Shown here: positions 31,586 through 39,856 of the stretch, one piece after another
Layout of the letters: every line of letters begins with the position of its first letter
Position numbering within the stretch: the first letter of the stretch is position 1
Source of the DNA: Novosphingobium clariflavum
Lineage (GTDB): Bacteria; Pseudomonadota; Alphaproteobacteria; Sphingomonadales; Sphingomonadaceae
DNA length: 64,000 bases
Assembly (NCBI RefSeq): GCF_026420865.1
Contig: NZ_JAPCWC010000020.1
Span: forward strand, 1-64,000
Reading direction: 5' to 3'
Translations under genes and position numbers: made by a program
The notes under the pieces: model-generated
Told to the model about the DNA's origin: nothing
Databases searched by the model: none
What the model saw: the letters and a program-made list of their open reading frames with translations, nothing else

Positions 31586-31874
31586 TCCCGGCCTGGTCAT
31601 CATGCAGCACGTCGTCAACGATCCCGATTCGCGGCGCGTCGTGGGCGAGCTTCCATGCTGGCATGATGAGAAAATTCCGTATGCCCGCGAAATTGCGCGT
31701 GACATCGACCTGCCCGTCGAGCGCCTGCACCGCATTCTGAAGCGCCTGATCGCTGGCGGATACGCCACCTATGGCCCCGTTCTCCGTGACGACAGCATGC
31801 CGATCGGCTCCAGCTACTGGCTGACCGAACAGGGTGAAAGCTTGCGCTACAAGCTGGCTTCCGGGGAACTGTGA
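31578..31874 (+). CDS. winged-helix DNA-binding protein
   Basis: The 98-residue protein has a winged-helix segment (PYAREIARDIDLPVERLHRILKRLIAGGYATYG). It overlaps the methyltransferase by 8 nt and the next small gene by 4 nt. Being next to the recombinase, it could act as a directionality factor or operon regulator, but neither can be shown from sequence. Confidence 0.55.
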   Translation: MRDPGLVIMQHVVNDPDSRRVVGELPCWHDEKIPYAREIARDIDLPVERLHRILKRLIAGGYATYGPVLRDDSMPIGSSYWLTEQGESLRYKLASGEL

Positions 31875-32068
31875 ACCGGTCGGAAGCCCTCGATGCGATC
31901 GCGATCGCCATTGCGCACTCGCTGGCGCGGCAGCACCATGCCGAATCGATGGCTATCCGGACCAAGGGAAATACGAATGCGCACGGCGATTTACGCCCGT
32001 TTCAGCAGCCAGTTGCAGAAGGACTCCTCGATCGAGGATCAGGTTCGCGTCTGCACGGAACGCGCTGA
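31871..32068 (+). CDS. small ORF overlapping the recombinase start
   Basis: A GTG at 31871 overlaps the preceding stop. The 65-residue product is helical for about 35 residues (ALDAIAIAIAHSLARQHHAESMAIR) and then runs out of phase across the first 90 nt of the recombinase gene. The overlap and the low-complexity tail make it uncertain. It may be a real coupled leader peptide for recombinase translation. Confidence 0.35.
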   Translation: MNRSEALDAIAIAIAHSLARQHHAESMAIRTKGNTNAHGDLRPFQQPVAEGLLDRGSGSRLHGTR

Positions 32069-33599
32069 GCGCGAGGGCTGGACGGTCACGGCCGTCTTTT
32101 CAGACTATGCGATTTCGGGCGCCGTGCGCGATCGACCGGGCCTGAATGCCCTGATCGAGCATGTTCGCGGCGGCGGCGCCGAACAAGTCATGGCTGAGGC
32201 GATCGACCGGCTCTCACGCGATCAGGAAGATCTCGCCGGCATTCACAAGCGCATTCGCTTTCTTGGCGCGCGGATCTTCACCCTGTCCGAAGGACAGGTG
32301 GACGAACTGCAAATCGGCTTCAAGGGCACGATGGCCAGCCTGTTCCGCAAGGATCTGGCCGACAAGATCAAGCGCGGCCAGGGCGGGCGCGTGGCCGCCG
32401 GCCGCACCCCGGGCAACATCGTCTATGGCTACCGCAAAGTGCACCGCCTGGACGCCCGCGGTGAAGCGGAACGCGGCCTGCGCGAGATCGATCCCGACCA
32501 GGCCGAAATCGTGCGGAGGATCTACGCCGAATACATCGCCGGCGAATCGCCGCTCGCGATCGCGCGCCGGCTGAATGCCGAAGGCGTGCCCTCCCCGTCC
32601 GGTGGAAGCTGGAACGTCAGCGCCATCAACGGCGATGCCGTGCGCGGCAACGGAATCCTGTGCAACGAAATCTACATGGGCCAGCTGGTGTACAACCGCA
32701 CCACGATGGTCCGCGATCCGGACACGCGAAAGCGCGTTCCCCGGGTCAATCCCGCAGAACAGTGGCAGCGCCAGGCCGTACCGCACCTGCGCATTGTCGA
32801 TGATGAAAGCTGGGATGCTGTTCGCCGGCGCAAGAGCCACCGCGAGAACTGGGACTTCAACAAGCAGCGCCGCCCGAAGCGACTGCTATCCGGCCTGGTC
32901 AAATGCGGCCAGTGCGGCGGCCCTGTCGTCGTGATCGGCAGCGAAAAGTGGGGCTGCTCGAACACCCGGCGTTCCGGCACCTGCAAGAACCGCCGCACGA
33001 TCGACAGCAATGTTCTGGAATCCCGCGTCCTCGCCGGTCTGCGCCGCGAGCTGCTGAGCCCCGAACGGGTGAGCATCGTCGTGAAGGCATATCACCAGCA
33101 CCGCACCCGCCTCGATCGCGAAGCGCATGAAGCCGCGGCGCATAACCGCAAGCGCATCGAGGAACTGGAAAAGCAGATCGGCAACCTAGTCGGCGCGATC
33201 GCGGCCGGCGCCGGCGACGTGCCCGAAATCGTGACAGCCCTTCAGCGCGCCCGGGCCGAGCGTGATCAGCTGAGCGAGGCGATCGGATCGGCCGACGCCG
33301 CCCAGGTCATCAGCCTCCACCCGGCAATCGCCGAAGCGTACCGCAACGCCGTGGAGAACATCACGCGCCATCTGGAAGGTGACGAAGAATCGGCCCGCAC
33401 CGCGCGCGCAGCACTGCGCACGCTGATTGACGCCGTGGTCCTCACACCCAAGGAAAACGGCCGCGGAATGGATATCGATCTGGAAGGAAGGCTCGAAAAC
33501 ATCGTAGGCCTCGCAACCGGCGAAACCCCGCGTGAGCGTGAAGGTATGTTACAAGTGGTAGCGGAGGAGGGACTCGAACCCCCGACACGCGGATTATGA
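31977..33599 (+). CDS. large serine recombinase, integrase of the prophage
   Basis: From ATG 31977 (AAGGGA upstream) the product has 540 residues. The catalytic domain starts with MRTAIYARFSS (nucleophilic Ser near residue 10), then DRLSRDQED and DLADKIKRGQ. A recombinase domain (GYRKVHRL...ALAIARRLNAEGVPSP region), a zinc ribbon (KCGQCGG...WGCSN...GTCKN) and a coiled coil (residues about 380-430) follow. It catalyses integration at the adjacent attachment core. Its last 14 codons are read antisense through the 3' half of tRNA-Met, so its C-terminus depends on the integration state. Confidence 0.9.
   Translation: MRTAIYARFSSQLQKDSSIEDQVRVCTERAEREGWTVTAVFSDYAISGAVRDRPGLNALIEHVRGGGAEQVMAEAIDRLSRDQEDLAGIHKRIRFLGARIFTLSEGQVDELQIGFKGTMASLFRKDLADKIKRGQGGRVAAGRTPGNIVYGYRKVHRLDARGEAERGLREIDPDQAEIVRRIYAEYIAGESPLAIARRLNAEGVPSPSGGSWNVSAINGDAVRGNGILCNEIYMGQLVYNRTTMVRDPDTRKRVPRVNPAEQWQRQAVPHLRIVDDESWDAVRRRKSHRENWDFNKQRRPKRLLSGLVKCGQCGGPVVVIGSEKWGCSNTRRSGTCKNRRTIDSNVLESRVLAGLRRELLSPERVSIVVKAYHQHRTRLDREAHEAAAHNRKRIEELEKQIGNLVGAIAAGAGDVPEIVTALQRARAERDQLSEAIGSADAAQVISLHPAIAEAYRNAVENITRHLEGDEESARTARAALRTLIDAVVLTPKENGRGMDIDLEGRLENIVGLATGETPREREGMLQVVAEEGLEPPTRGL
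33556..33569 (+). repeat. right attachment core within tRNA-Met
   Basis: TGGTAGCGGAGGAG equals the 3' terminal 14 nt of the tRNA gene (CTCCTCCGCTACCA on the minus strand) and the left core at 1485-1498. Integration at a tRNA 3' end restores an intact tRNA, as seen here. Confidence 0.75.
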
Positions 33600-33632
33600 T
33601 TCCGCTGCTCTAACCAGCTGAGCTACTCCGCC
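33556..33632 (-). tRNA. tRNA-Met (CAT)
   Basis: The 77-nt minus-strand gene runs GGCGGAGTAGCTCAG to CTCCGCTACCA with encoded CCA. The anticodon stem GCGGA/TCCGC encloses the loop ATCATAA with anticodon CAT. The T-arm GGGGGTTCGAGTCCCTC and acceptor stem pair correctly, with a G-T at the first pair. It reads as an elongator Met type; an Ile-CAU role through lysidine is less likely. It is the integration target of the prophage. Confidence 0.95.
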
Positions 33633-33741
33633 ATACCAAGACCACTTCATGAGTGGCTCTGCATGGTGCCGCGGGGAGCGCCCCGGGCAGGTGCGTGCCT
33701 CTAAGGGGAAGGTTGCCCGCGGTCAACACCCAAAAAGCACT

Positions 33742-34332
33742 TTAGCCGCGAAATTTTACGATGCGAATTTCCCGCCAGAGCCCCTCCTCCCACGCGTAGA
33801 GCCCGAAGCCCCGGAACCGGAACGAAACGGGCGCCAGTTCCGCCTGCAATCGGGCCTGCAAGGCCTGCGCCTGCGCCGAGGATACCTTGTTCTGCACCGT
33901 CACATGCAATCGCAGCGCTCGGCTGTCCTGAACCGTGAGCAGGCCGTGCATGCGATCGGCGATCCGCGCATGCAGGTCTTCCATCGCCGGGCTATGAACC
34001 GCCAGCGCCGTGCCGCGCTCCAGCTTCATCAGCCCTGAAATCCGTGCAGGCGGCGGCGCCGAGCGCGCAAGCTCGCCGAGAATCGCCATGAGTTCGGCCT
34101 CCACGGACGGCGGCAAGGCGTGAAACAGCGTGACATGCGCCCGCAACCGGTTGCGCTCCGGGGGATAATGCGCCCGGCGCAGGCCATCGGCCCAGCCCAG
34201 CACGTCGGCGGGCAGCTCCGCGGTAACCAGCAACGGCGCACCGGGTCGGCGCTCGCTTGCCAGGATCTCACCCTCTCTGTTCATGCCTGCTCCCGTCTCC
34301 CCCTCCTCGATAGCGGACGATTCCCGCTCCAA
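33742..34332 (-). CDS. 2H phosphoesterase, 2'-5' RNA ligase family
   Basis: The 196-residue protein has the two HxT/S-x motifs of the 2H superfamily, HVTLF near residue 66 and HVTVQ near 143, in a LigT/ThpR-like frame. These enzymes hydrolyse or join 2',5' and cyclic phosphodiesters in RNA. The start may be at the second Met (residue 17, MNREGEIL), since the first 16 residues are low complexity. It is the first host gene beside tRNA-Met. Confidence 0.8.
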   Translation of the reverse strand: MERESSAIEEGETGAGMNREGEILASERRPGAPLLVTAELPADVLGWADGLRRAHYPPERNRLRAHVTLFHALPPSVEAELMAILGELARSAPPPARISGLMKLERGTALAVHSPAMEDLHARIADRMHGLLTVQDSRALRLHVTVQNKVSSAQAQALQARLQAELAPVSFRFRGFGLYAWEEGLWREIRIVKFRG

Positions 34333-34409
34333 CCACGAGCGGATTGTCAGCGGGCAGCCCGTGCGGCAGAATCGCCCTATCCTATGGTGGTGCCCCCAGG
34401 GAGAGCAAC

Positions 34410-34820
34410 ATGCGCAGGTTCTGGATCATCGCCTCCGGCATCCTGTTGTGGAACCTGCTGGGCGATGCCGCCTACTTCATGCAGGCCAGCACCGATCTCG
34501 ACGAACTGGCCCGAACCGACCCGGTTGCCGCGCAGGCCTTCATGCAGATGCCCGCCTGGGCCTGGGGCGCCTATGCGATCGCCGTATGGAGCGGAACCCT
34601 GGGCGCGCTCCTGCTGCTGATGCGTCGCGGCAGCGCCTGGGCGTTCTTTGCCCTGTCGCTTGCCGGGGTGATCGTGCAGTTCGGCTGGAGCTTCCTCGAT
34701 TTCGGAATGCTCGGCGCCAAGGGGCCGGCGGCGGCGATCTTTCCGCTGATGATCCTCGTAATCGCCGCCGCCTCGGTTGCCTATGCCCGGCGCAAGCGGG
34801 CAGACGGCACGCTCCATTGA
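34410..34820 (+). CDS. four-helix inner membrane protein, unknown function
   Basis: From ATG 34410 (GGGAGAG upstream) the 136-residue product has four predicted membrane helices: residues 4-22, 50-70, 77-97 and 107-125. It has no cysteine or charged active-site motif. It resembles small conserved membrane proteins of sphingomonads but no named family. It is convergent with mltG. Confidence 0.6.
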   Translation: MRRFWIIASGILLWNLLGDAAYFMQASTDLDELARTDPVAAQAFMQMPAWAWGAYAIAVWSGTLGALLLLMRRGSAWAFFALSLAGVIVQFGWSFLDFGMLGAKGPAAAIFPLMILVIAAASVAYARRKRADGTLH

Positions 34821-34974
34821 CGCGCCCTGCGGACAAAAACGTAGGGGCAGCGGGCGACTGCCCCCTGCCCCTCGATAGCCTGCTCAGAGACTGTCTGGAA
34901 ATTCGGAAAAGGCGAATTTCACGGCATCAGCCCGCCCCCAAACTGCCCTAATCCGGCAGCTTTCAAACGGAGCC

Positions 34975-35949
34975 TCAGATCTCGCCGCGCGCGCGGCGGA
35001 TCGCGAACCACTTCTTTACGTTCTCGTTGTGCTCGGCCAGCGTCGAAGCAAATGCGTGGCCACCGGTCCCGTCGGCAACCATGTAGAGCGCCCCGGTCTT
35101 GGCCGGATGCAACACCGCCTCGATAGAGGCCTTGCCCGGGTTGGTGATCGGGTACTTGGGCAGGCCGGGCATCGAGTAGGTATTGTAGTCGTTGACCGCG
35201 CGGATCTCCGACTGGAGGATCCGGCGACCGAGCGGCTTGCCCCGGGTGATCGGGTAGATGATCGTGGGATCGGCCTGCAACGGCATGCCGATGCGCAGGC
35301 GGTTGGAATAGAGCCCGGCCACCATCGTCCGCTCGGAGGGCTTGCCGGTTTCCTTCTCGACGATCGAGGCGAGAATGACGGCCTGCTCCGGCGTCTTGAC
35401 GACCAGCCCCTCGTCGCGCTTGTCCCACAGTTCGGCCAGGGTCCGCCGCATGGCCGCCTGCATGCGGCGCAGCACGTCCTCGCGGGCCTCGCCTTTGCCG
35501 AAGGCGTAGCTGTCCGGCAGGATCGAGCCCTCGTCCGGCACGGCGATGTCACCGGTCAGACCGCTCTGCGCCATCAGCCGTTCCTGCACCATGATCGAGG
35601 GCATGCCCTCCGGCACGGTGACAAAGCGGCGGATCACATCGTCGCTGGAGATGATCGCCAGAATGCGCGAGGAACTGGCGTGCGCGGGAATGGCGAACTC
35701 GCCCGCCTTGATCGCGCCGCCGCCGCCGAACACGCGGGCGCGCAGCGCAAAGCCGCTGGCAGAGCGGATCGCGCCCTGTTTTTCCAGCCGCTCGGCCACC
35801 GAGGCGAGGCTCGCCCCGTTGGGAACAATGAAATGGGTGTCCTTCGCGAGCGGGCCGGAACCGTACCAGCCGCCCACGAAGGACCAGAGGGCGATCACCG
35901 CCGACAGGCCGATGGCCGCGACGATAAACCAGTTGCGCCGCGACATCAT
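34975..35949 (-). CDS. mltG: endolytic murein transglycosylase MltG
   Basis: The 324-residue protein has an N-terminal membrane anchor (residues 7-27), a LysM-like segment and the YceG catalytic domain with ASIVEKET containing the conserved Glu. It also has the IYPITRGKPLGR and YNTYSMPGLPKYPITNPG motifs. It cleaves nascent peptidoglycan and is thought to terminate glycan strands. It lies 21 nt downstream of fabF in the common acpP-fabF-mltG order. Confidence 0.93.
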   Translation of the reverse strand: MMSRRNWFIVAAIGLSAVIALWSFVGGWYGSGPLAKDTHFIVPNGASLASVAERLEKQGAIRSASGFALRARVFGGGGAIKAGEFAIPAHASSSRILAIISSDDVIRRFVTVPEGMPSIMVQERLMAQSGLTGDIAVPDEGSILPDSYAFGKGEAREDVLRRMQAAMRRTLAELWDKRDEGLVVKTPEQAVILASIVEKETGKPSERTMVAGLYSNRLRIGMPLQADPTIIYPITRGKPLGRRILQSEIRAVNDYNTYSMPGLPKYPITNPGKASIEAVLHPAKTGALYMVADGTGGHAFASTLAEHNENVKKWFAIRRARGEI

Positions 35950-35970
35950 CGCCTCTTCAGCCTTTCGCGA

Positions 35971-37230
35971 TCAGTCGATCTTGCGCATCACCAGGCTGGC
36001 ATTGGTGCCGCCGAAGCCGAACGAGTTGTTCAGCACCGCGCGCACTTCACGCTTGCGCGCGACATGCGGAACCAGGTCGACGCCCTCGGTGCCCTCGTCC
36101 GGGGTGTCGAGATTGAGCGTGGGCGGCACGATCTGGTCGCGCATCGCCAGGATGCAGAAGATCGATTCGACCGCGCCGGCACCGCCAAGCAGGTGGCCGA
36201 TGGCCGACTTGGTCGAGCTCATCGAGACCGAGCCGATGGCATCGCCGAACAGGCGGCGCACGGCGCCCAGTTCGATGGTATCGGCCATGGTCGAAGTGCC
36301 GTGGGCGTTGATGTAATCGATGTCGGCCGGGGTCATGCCCGCCTTCTTCAGCGCCATCTGCATCGAGCGGTAGGCGCCGTCGCCGTCCGGGTGCGGAGCG
36401 GTGACGTGGAAGGCATCGCCCGAAAGGCCGTAGCCGATCACTTCGCAGTAGATCTTCGCGCCGCGGGCCTTGGCGTGTTCGTACTCCTCGAGCACGAGAA
36501 CGCCGGCACCCTCGCCCATGACGAAGCCGTCACGATCCTTGTCGTAGGGGCGGCTCGCCTGTTCGGGGCGGTCGTTGTAGCTGCAGTTGAGCGCGCGGGC
36601 CTGCGCGAAACCGGCAATGCCGATCGGGCAGACGGTCGATTCGGCGCCGCCTGCCAGCATGATGTCGGCATCGCCGTCCTTGATCATGCGAGCGGCATCG
36701 CCGATCGAGTGGGCGCCGGTCGAGCAGGCGGTGACGACCGCGTGGTTCGGACCCTTGAGGCCGTACTTGATCGAGACCTGGCCCGAGATCAGGTTGATCA
36801 GGCGGCCATGGACGAAGTGCGGCGAGACACGGCCCGGCCCCTTTTCGGCCAGGACCAGCGATTCGCTTTCGATGCCCGGCAGACCGCCGATGCCCGAACC
36901 GATCGAGCAACCGGCCATGAGCTTGTCTTCCTCGCTCATGTCGGTGAGACCGGCGTCCTCGAGCGCCTGGCCTGCGGCATCGATGCCGAAGACGATGAAG
37001 GGATCGACCTGGCGCTGGATCTTGTGATCGACGCGCTTGCCGGCATCGAACCCGTACTCATGATCGGCCGGCTTCACTTCGCAGGCGATCTGGCACTTCT
37101 GGTCCGAAGCATCGAACTTGGTGATCGGACCCGCACCGCTCTTGCTAGCAAGGATGTTGGCCCAGGTGGTCTCGACATCAGCCCCGAGCGGGGTGACCAG
37201 ACCAAGACCGGTTACGACGACGCGACGCAT
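35971..37230 (-). CDS. fabF: beta-ketoacyl-ACP synthase II (FabF)
   Basis: The 419-residue enzyme elongates acyl-ACP in fatty acid synthesis. The catalytic Cys is in VTACSTGAH (near residue 170), the His pair in INAHGTST and KSAIGHLLGG, and the C-terminal NNSFGFGGTNAS is present. Length is normal. It follows acpP by 170 nt on the same strand. Confidence 0.97.
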   Translation of the reverse strand: MRRVVVTGLGLVTPLGADVETTWANILASKSGAGPITKFDASDQKCQIACEVKPADHEYGFDAGKRVDHKIQRQVDPFIVFGIDAAGQALEDAGLTDMSEEDKLMAGCSIGSGIGGLPGIESESLVLAEKGPGRVSPHFVHGRLINLISGQVSIKYGLKGPNHAVVTACSTGAHSIGDAARMIKDGDADIMLAGGAESTVCPIGIAGFAQARALNCSYNDRPEQASRPYDKDRDGFVMGEGAGVLVLEEYEHAKARGAKIYCEVIGYGLSGDAFHVTAPHPDGDGAYRSMQMALKKAGMTPADIDYINAHGTSTMADTIELGAVRRLFGDAIGSVSMSSTKSAIGHLLGGAGAVESIFCILAMRDQIVPPTLNLDTPDEGTEGVDLVPHVARKREVRAVLNNSFGFGGTNASLVMRKID

Positions 37231-37399
37231 TCACGCTCTCCAAAACTCAAATAGGCCGTGGTTGCACCGCTGGAAACTCCACCGGCAGAAACGGCAACAG
37301 GCCCGCCCCCTTAGAGGTCGAGCCTGTCGATTTCAATCCGTGAGTGGACACAAGGCGTCCCGGCCGAGACCGGAAACGCCATTGCGACCGCAGGCCGGA

Positions 37400-37654
37400 T
37401 CAGCCCTTGTTCTCTTCGATGTACTTGATCGCATCGGAGACGGTGCTGATCTTTTCAGCTGCATCGTCCGGGATCTCGACGCCGAATTCTTCTTCGAACG
37501 CCATGACCAGCTCGACGATGTCGAGCGAGTCAGCGCCCAGATCGTCGATGAAGCTTGCTTCTTCGGTGACCTTGTCGGCTTCCACGCCGAGGTGCTCGAC
37601 GACGATCTTCTTAACCCGATCGGCGGTATCGCTCATGTGAATAGACCCCTTCAA
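37400..37654 (-). CDS. acpP: acyl carrier protein
   Basis: The 84-residue acidic protein carries GADSLDIVEL with the phosphopantetheine attachment Ser37. It shuttles acyl chains among Fab enzymes. It lies directly upstream of fabF. It gives a useful in-window reference for the phage ACP-like protein at 28276-28533, which lacks this serine. Confidence 0.97.
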   Translation of the reverse strand: MKGSIHMSDTADRVKKIVVEHLGVEADKVTEEASFIDDLGADSLDIVELVMAFEEEFGVEIPDDAAEKISTVSDAIKYIEENKG

Positions 37655-37817
37655 AAATCGGTCGGTATTGTATCTCGCCAGCCGCCCTAATGATTGGGCG
37701 GGGCGCTGGCAAGCCTCGCGCGCAAGTTGGTGCCGTCGCGCGAGGCATCGCAGGCGTCCTTATCGACCTGCGCCGGGCTTTTCCAGCCCATATCGCCCAT
37801 TCTTGCGCCGCCTCGGC

Positions 37818-37843
37818 GAAAAAGACCCCGGAAAACCGGGGCC
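37818..37843 (-). terminator. rho-independent terminator after aspS
   Basis: On the minus strand a GC-rich hairpin (CCCCGG-TTTT-CCGGGG core) is followed by TTTTTC. It lies about 27 nt beyond the aspS stop. Confidence 0.8.
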
Positions 37844-37869
37844 TTCCCTTAGCGGCAAACAGCCTGCCG

Positions 37870-39660
37870 TCAGGCCGCCGGCTTCTGCGGCTCGACCACA
37901 CGCATGTGCAGTTCGCGCAGTTGCTTGGGCTCGGCCGGGGTCGGCGCGCCCATCAGCAGGTCTTCGGCGCGCTGGTTCATCGGGAACAGCGCCACTTCAC
38001 GCAGGTTCTGCGCGCCGCAGAGCAGCATCACGATGCGGTCGACACCGGCCGCCATGCCGCCGTGCGGCGGGGCGCCGTACTGGAAGGCGCGGTAGAGGCC
38101 GCCGAAGCGCTCCTCGACGTCGGCCTTGGTGAGGCCGACCATCTCGAAGGCCTTGACCATCAGTTCCGGCGACTGGTTACGGATCGAGCCCGAGGCGATT
38201 TCGAAGCCGTTGCAGACGAGGTCGTACTGGTACGCCTTGATCGTCAGCGGGTCCTGGCCTTCCAGCGCTTCCATGCCGCCCTGCGGCATCGAGAACGGGT
38301 TGTGCGCGAAGTCGACCTTCTTGTTGTCCTCGTCCCATTCGTAGAACGGGAAGTCGACGATCCAGCACAGCTCGAAGCGGTCCTTGTCGATGAGGTCCAG
38401 CTGCTCGCCGGTGCGGATGCGGGCAAGACCGGCCAGCTTGGCAGCCTGCTCTTCCTTGCCGGCGGCGAAGAACACGCCGTCGTTCGGGCCAAGGCCCAGC
38501 GCCTCGATCAGCGCCGCGGTCTTTTCCTCGCCGTGGTTCTTGGCGATCGGGCCGCCGGGGACGCCGTCCTTGATGTTGATGTAGCCAAGGCCCGAATAGC
38601 CCTCGCCGCGCGCCCAGACGTTCATGTCGTCGAAGAACTTGCGGCTGCCCGCGCCCGCACCCGGAGCCGGGATCGCGCGGATCACGCCGCCGTTTGCGAC
38701 GATGCCCGCGAAGATGCCGAAGCCCGATTCGACGAAGTGCCCGGTCACGTCCTTGATGATCAGCGGGTTGCGCAGATCAGGCTTGTCCGAACCGTAGTCC
38801 AGCATCGACTGCGCGTGCGGAATGCGGCGGAAGCTGCCTGCCGGGGTGACCGGCTTGCCTTCGGCGAAGTCGGCAAAGACGCTCTGCAGCACCGGCTCCA
38901 TGGTTTCCCAGATCTCTTCCTGGGTCACGAAGCTCATTTCGAGGTCGAGCTGGTAGAACTCGCCCGGCAGACGGTCGGCGCGCGGGTCCTCGTCGCGGAA
39001 GCAGGGGGCAATCTGGAAGTAGCGGTCGAAACCGGCGACCATCAGCAGCTGCTTGTACTGCTGCGGCGCCTGCGGCAGCGCATAGAACTTGCCCGCGTGG
39101 ATGCGGCTGGGCACCAGGAAGTCGCGCGCGCCTTCGGGCGAGGAGGCGGTGAGGATCGGCGTCGCGTATTCGGTGAAGCCGATGCCTTCCATCTTGCGGC
39201 GCATGTCCGAGATGATCTTGGTGCGCTTGACGATGTTGGCGTGCAGCGTCTCGCGGCGCAGGTCGAGGAAGCGATAGCGCAGGCGGATGTCCTCGGGATA
39301 TTCCTGCTCGCCGGCCACCGGCATCGGCAGTTCCTCGGCCTTCGCCTGGACGGTCACGGCGCGGGCATAGACCTCGATCTCGCCGGTCGGCAGGTTCGGG
39401 TTCACGGTCGAGGCGCTGCGGGCCTTCACTTCGCCTTCGATGGTGACCACCGATTCGACGCGCAGCGAATCGAGCACGGCCAGCGCCGGGCTGTCGCTGT
39501 CGGTGACGATCTGGGTGATACCGTAGTGATCGCGCAGATCGACGAAGAGGACGCCGCCGTGATCGCGCTTGCGATGCACCCAGCCCGAGAGGCGGACGGA
39601 CTGGCCGACCTCGGCAGCGGTCAGGGCGCCGCAGGTGTGGGAGCGATAGGGATGAGTCAT
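37870..39660 (-). CDS. aspS: aspartyl-tRNA synthetase
   Basis: From MTHPYRSH the product has 596 residues: an N-terminal OB-fold anticodon domain (VRLSGWVHRKRDHGGVLFVDLRD), class II motif 2 (CFRDEDPRADRLPGEFYQLDLEMSF), a GAD insertion domain (about 280-410) and motif 3 (GGMAAGVDRIVMLLCG). It charges tRNA-Asp, probably also tRNA-Asn as in many bacteria lacking AsnRS. A longer in-frame start at 39699 is less likely. Confidence 0.97.
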   Translation of the reverse strand: MTHPYRSHTCGALTAAEVGQSVRLSGWVHRKRDHGGVLFVDLRDHYGITQIVTDSDSPALAVLDSLRVESVVTIEGEVKARSASTVNPNLPTGEIEVYARAVTVQAKAEELPMPVAGEQEYPEDIRLRYRFLDLRRETLHANIVKRTKIISDMRRKMEGIGFTEYATPILTASSPEGARDFLVPSRIHAGKFYALPQAPQQYKQLLMVAGFDRYFQIAPCFRDEDPRADRLPGEFYQLDLEMSFVTQEEIWETMEPVLQSVFADFAEGKPVTPAGSFRRIPHAQSMLDYGSDKPDLRNPLIIKDVTGHFVESGFGIFAGIVANGGVIRAIPAPGAGAGSRKFFDDMNVWARGEGYSGLGYINIKDGVPGGPIAKNHGEEKTAALIEALGLGPNDGVFFAAGKEEQAAKLAGLARIRTGEQLDLIDKDRFELCWIVDFPFYEWDEDNKKVDFAHNPFSMPQGGMEALEGQDPLTIKAYQYDLVCNGFEIASGSIRNQSPELMVKAFEMVGLTKADVEERFGGLYRAFQYGAPPHGGMAAGVDRIVMLLCGAQNLREVALFPMNQRAEDLLMGAPTPAEPKQLRELHMRVVEPQKPAA

Positions 39661-39856
39661 GGCGGGCTCGCGCTTCTCTTGATCTGAAACAGGTTGCAAG
39701 CCGTGCCCCCTAGTCGAGTGGCCGGATTATTTCCAGATGGGGATTTGCATTCGCCGGGTTTGTCCCGCGCGGGGCGGCGCAGAAGGCGGGCACGGTAACC
39801 CGGTATCAACCATTGCGGAGCTATCCCGGCATCAAAGGGTCTCATGGAGAAAGATA

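Larger units (their letters stand above)
1485..33569. mobile_element. prophage (element B) integrated at tRNA-Met
   Basis: A block of phage genes is bounded by direct copies of TGGTAGCGGAGGAG. The right copy is the 3' terminus of tRNA-Met, and the left copy lies at the end of another recombinase gene. The block contains packaging, capsid, tail, lysis, replication, immunity and integration genes in the order usual for a lambda/HK97-like siphophage. The regulatory, replication, terminase and lysis modules look complete. Several head-tail genes are fused or truncated, so the prophage is probably defective for virion assembly. Boundaries assume the 14-bp repeat is the crossover core. Confidence 0.8.

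Noticed and set aside
34898..34920. GAAATTCG/CGAATTTC hairpin near the mltG end considered as a terminator
   Set aside because: AT-rich 8-bp stem with no T-run on either strand; too weak to call.
35029..37254. Plus-strand open frame of about 741 codons opposite mltG and fabF
   Set aside because: It is a shadow of two clear housekeeping genes; no family resemblance and no ribosome site.
37690..39687. Plus-strand open frame of about 665 codons opposite aspS
   Set aside because: Antisense shadow of aspartyl-tRNA synthetase, with biased composition.
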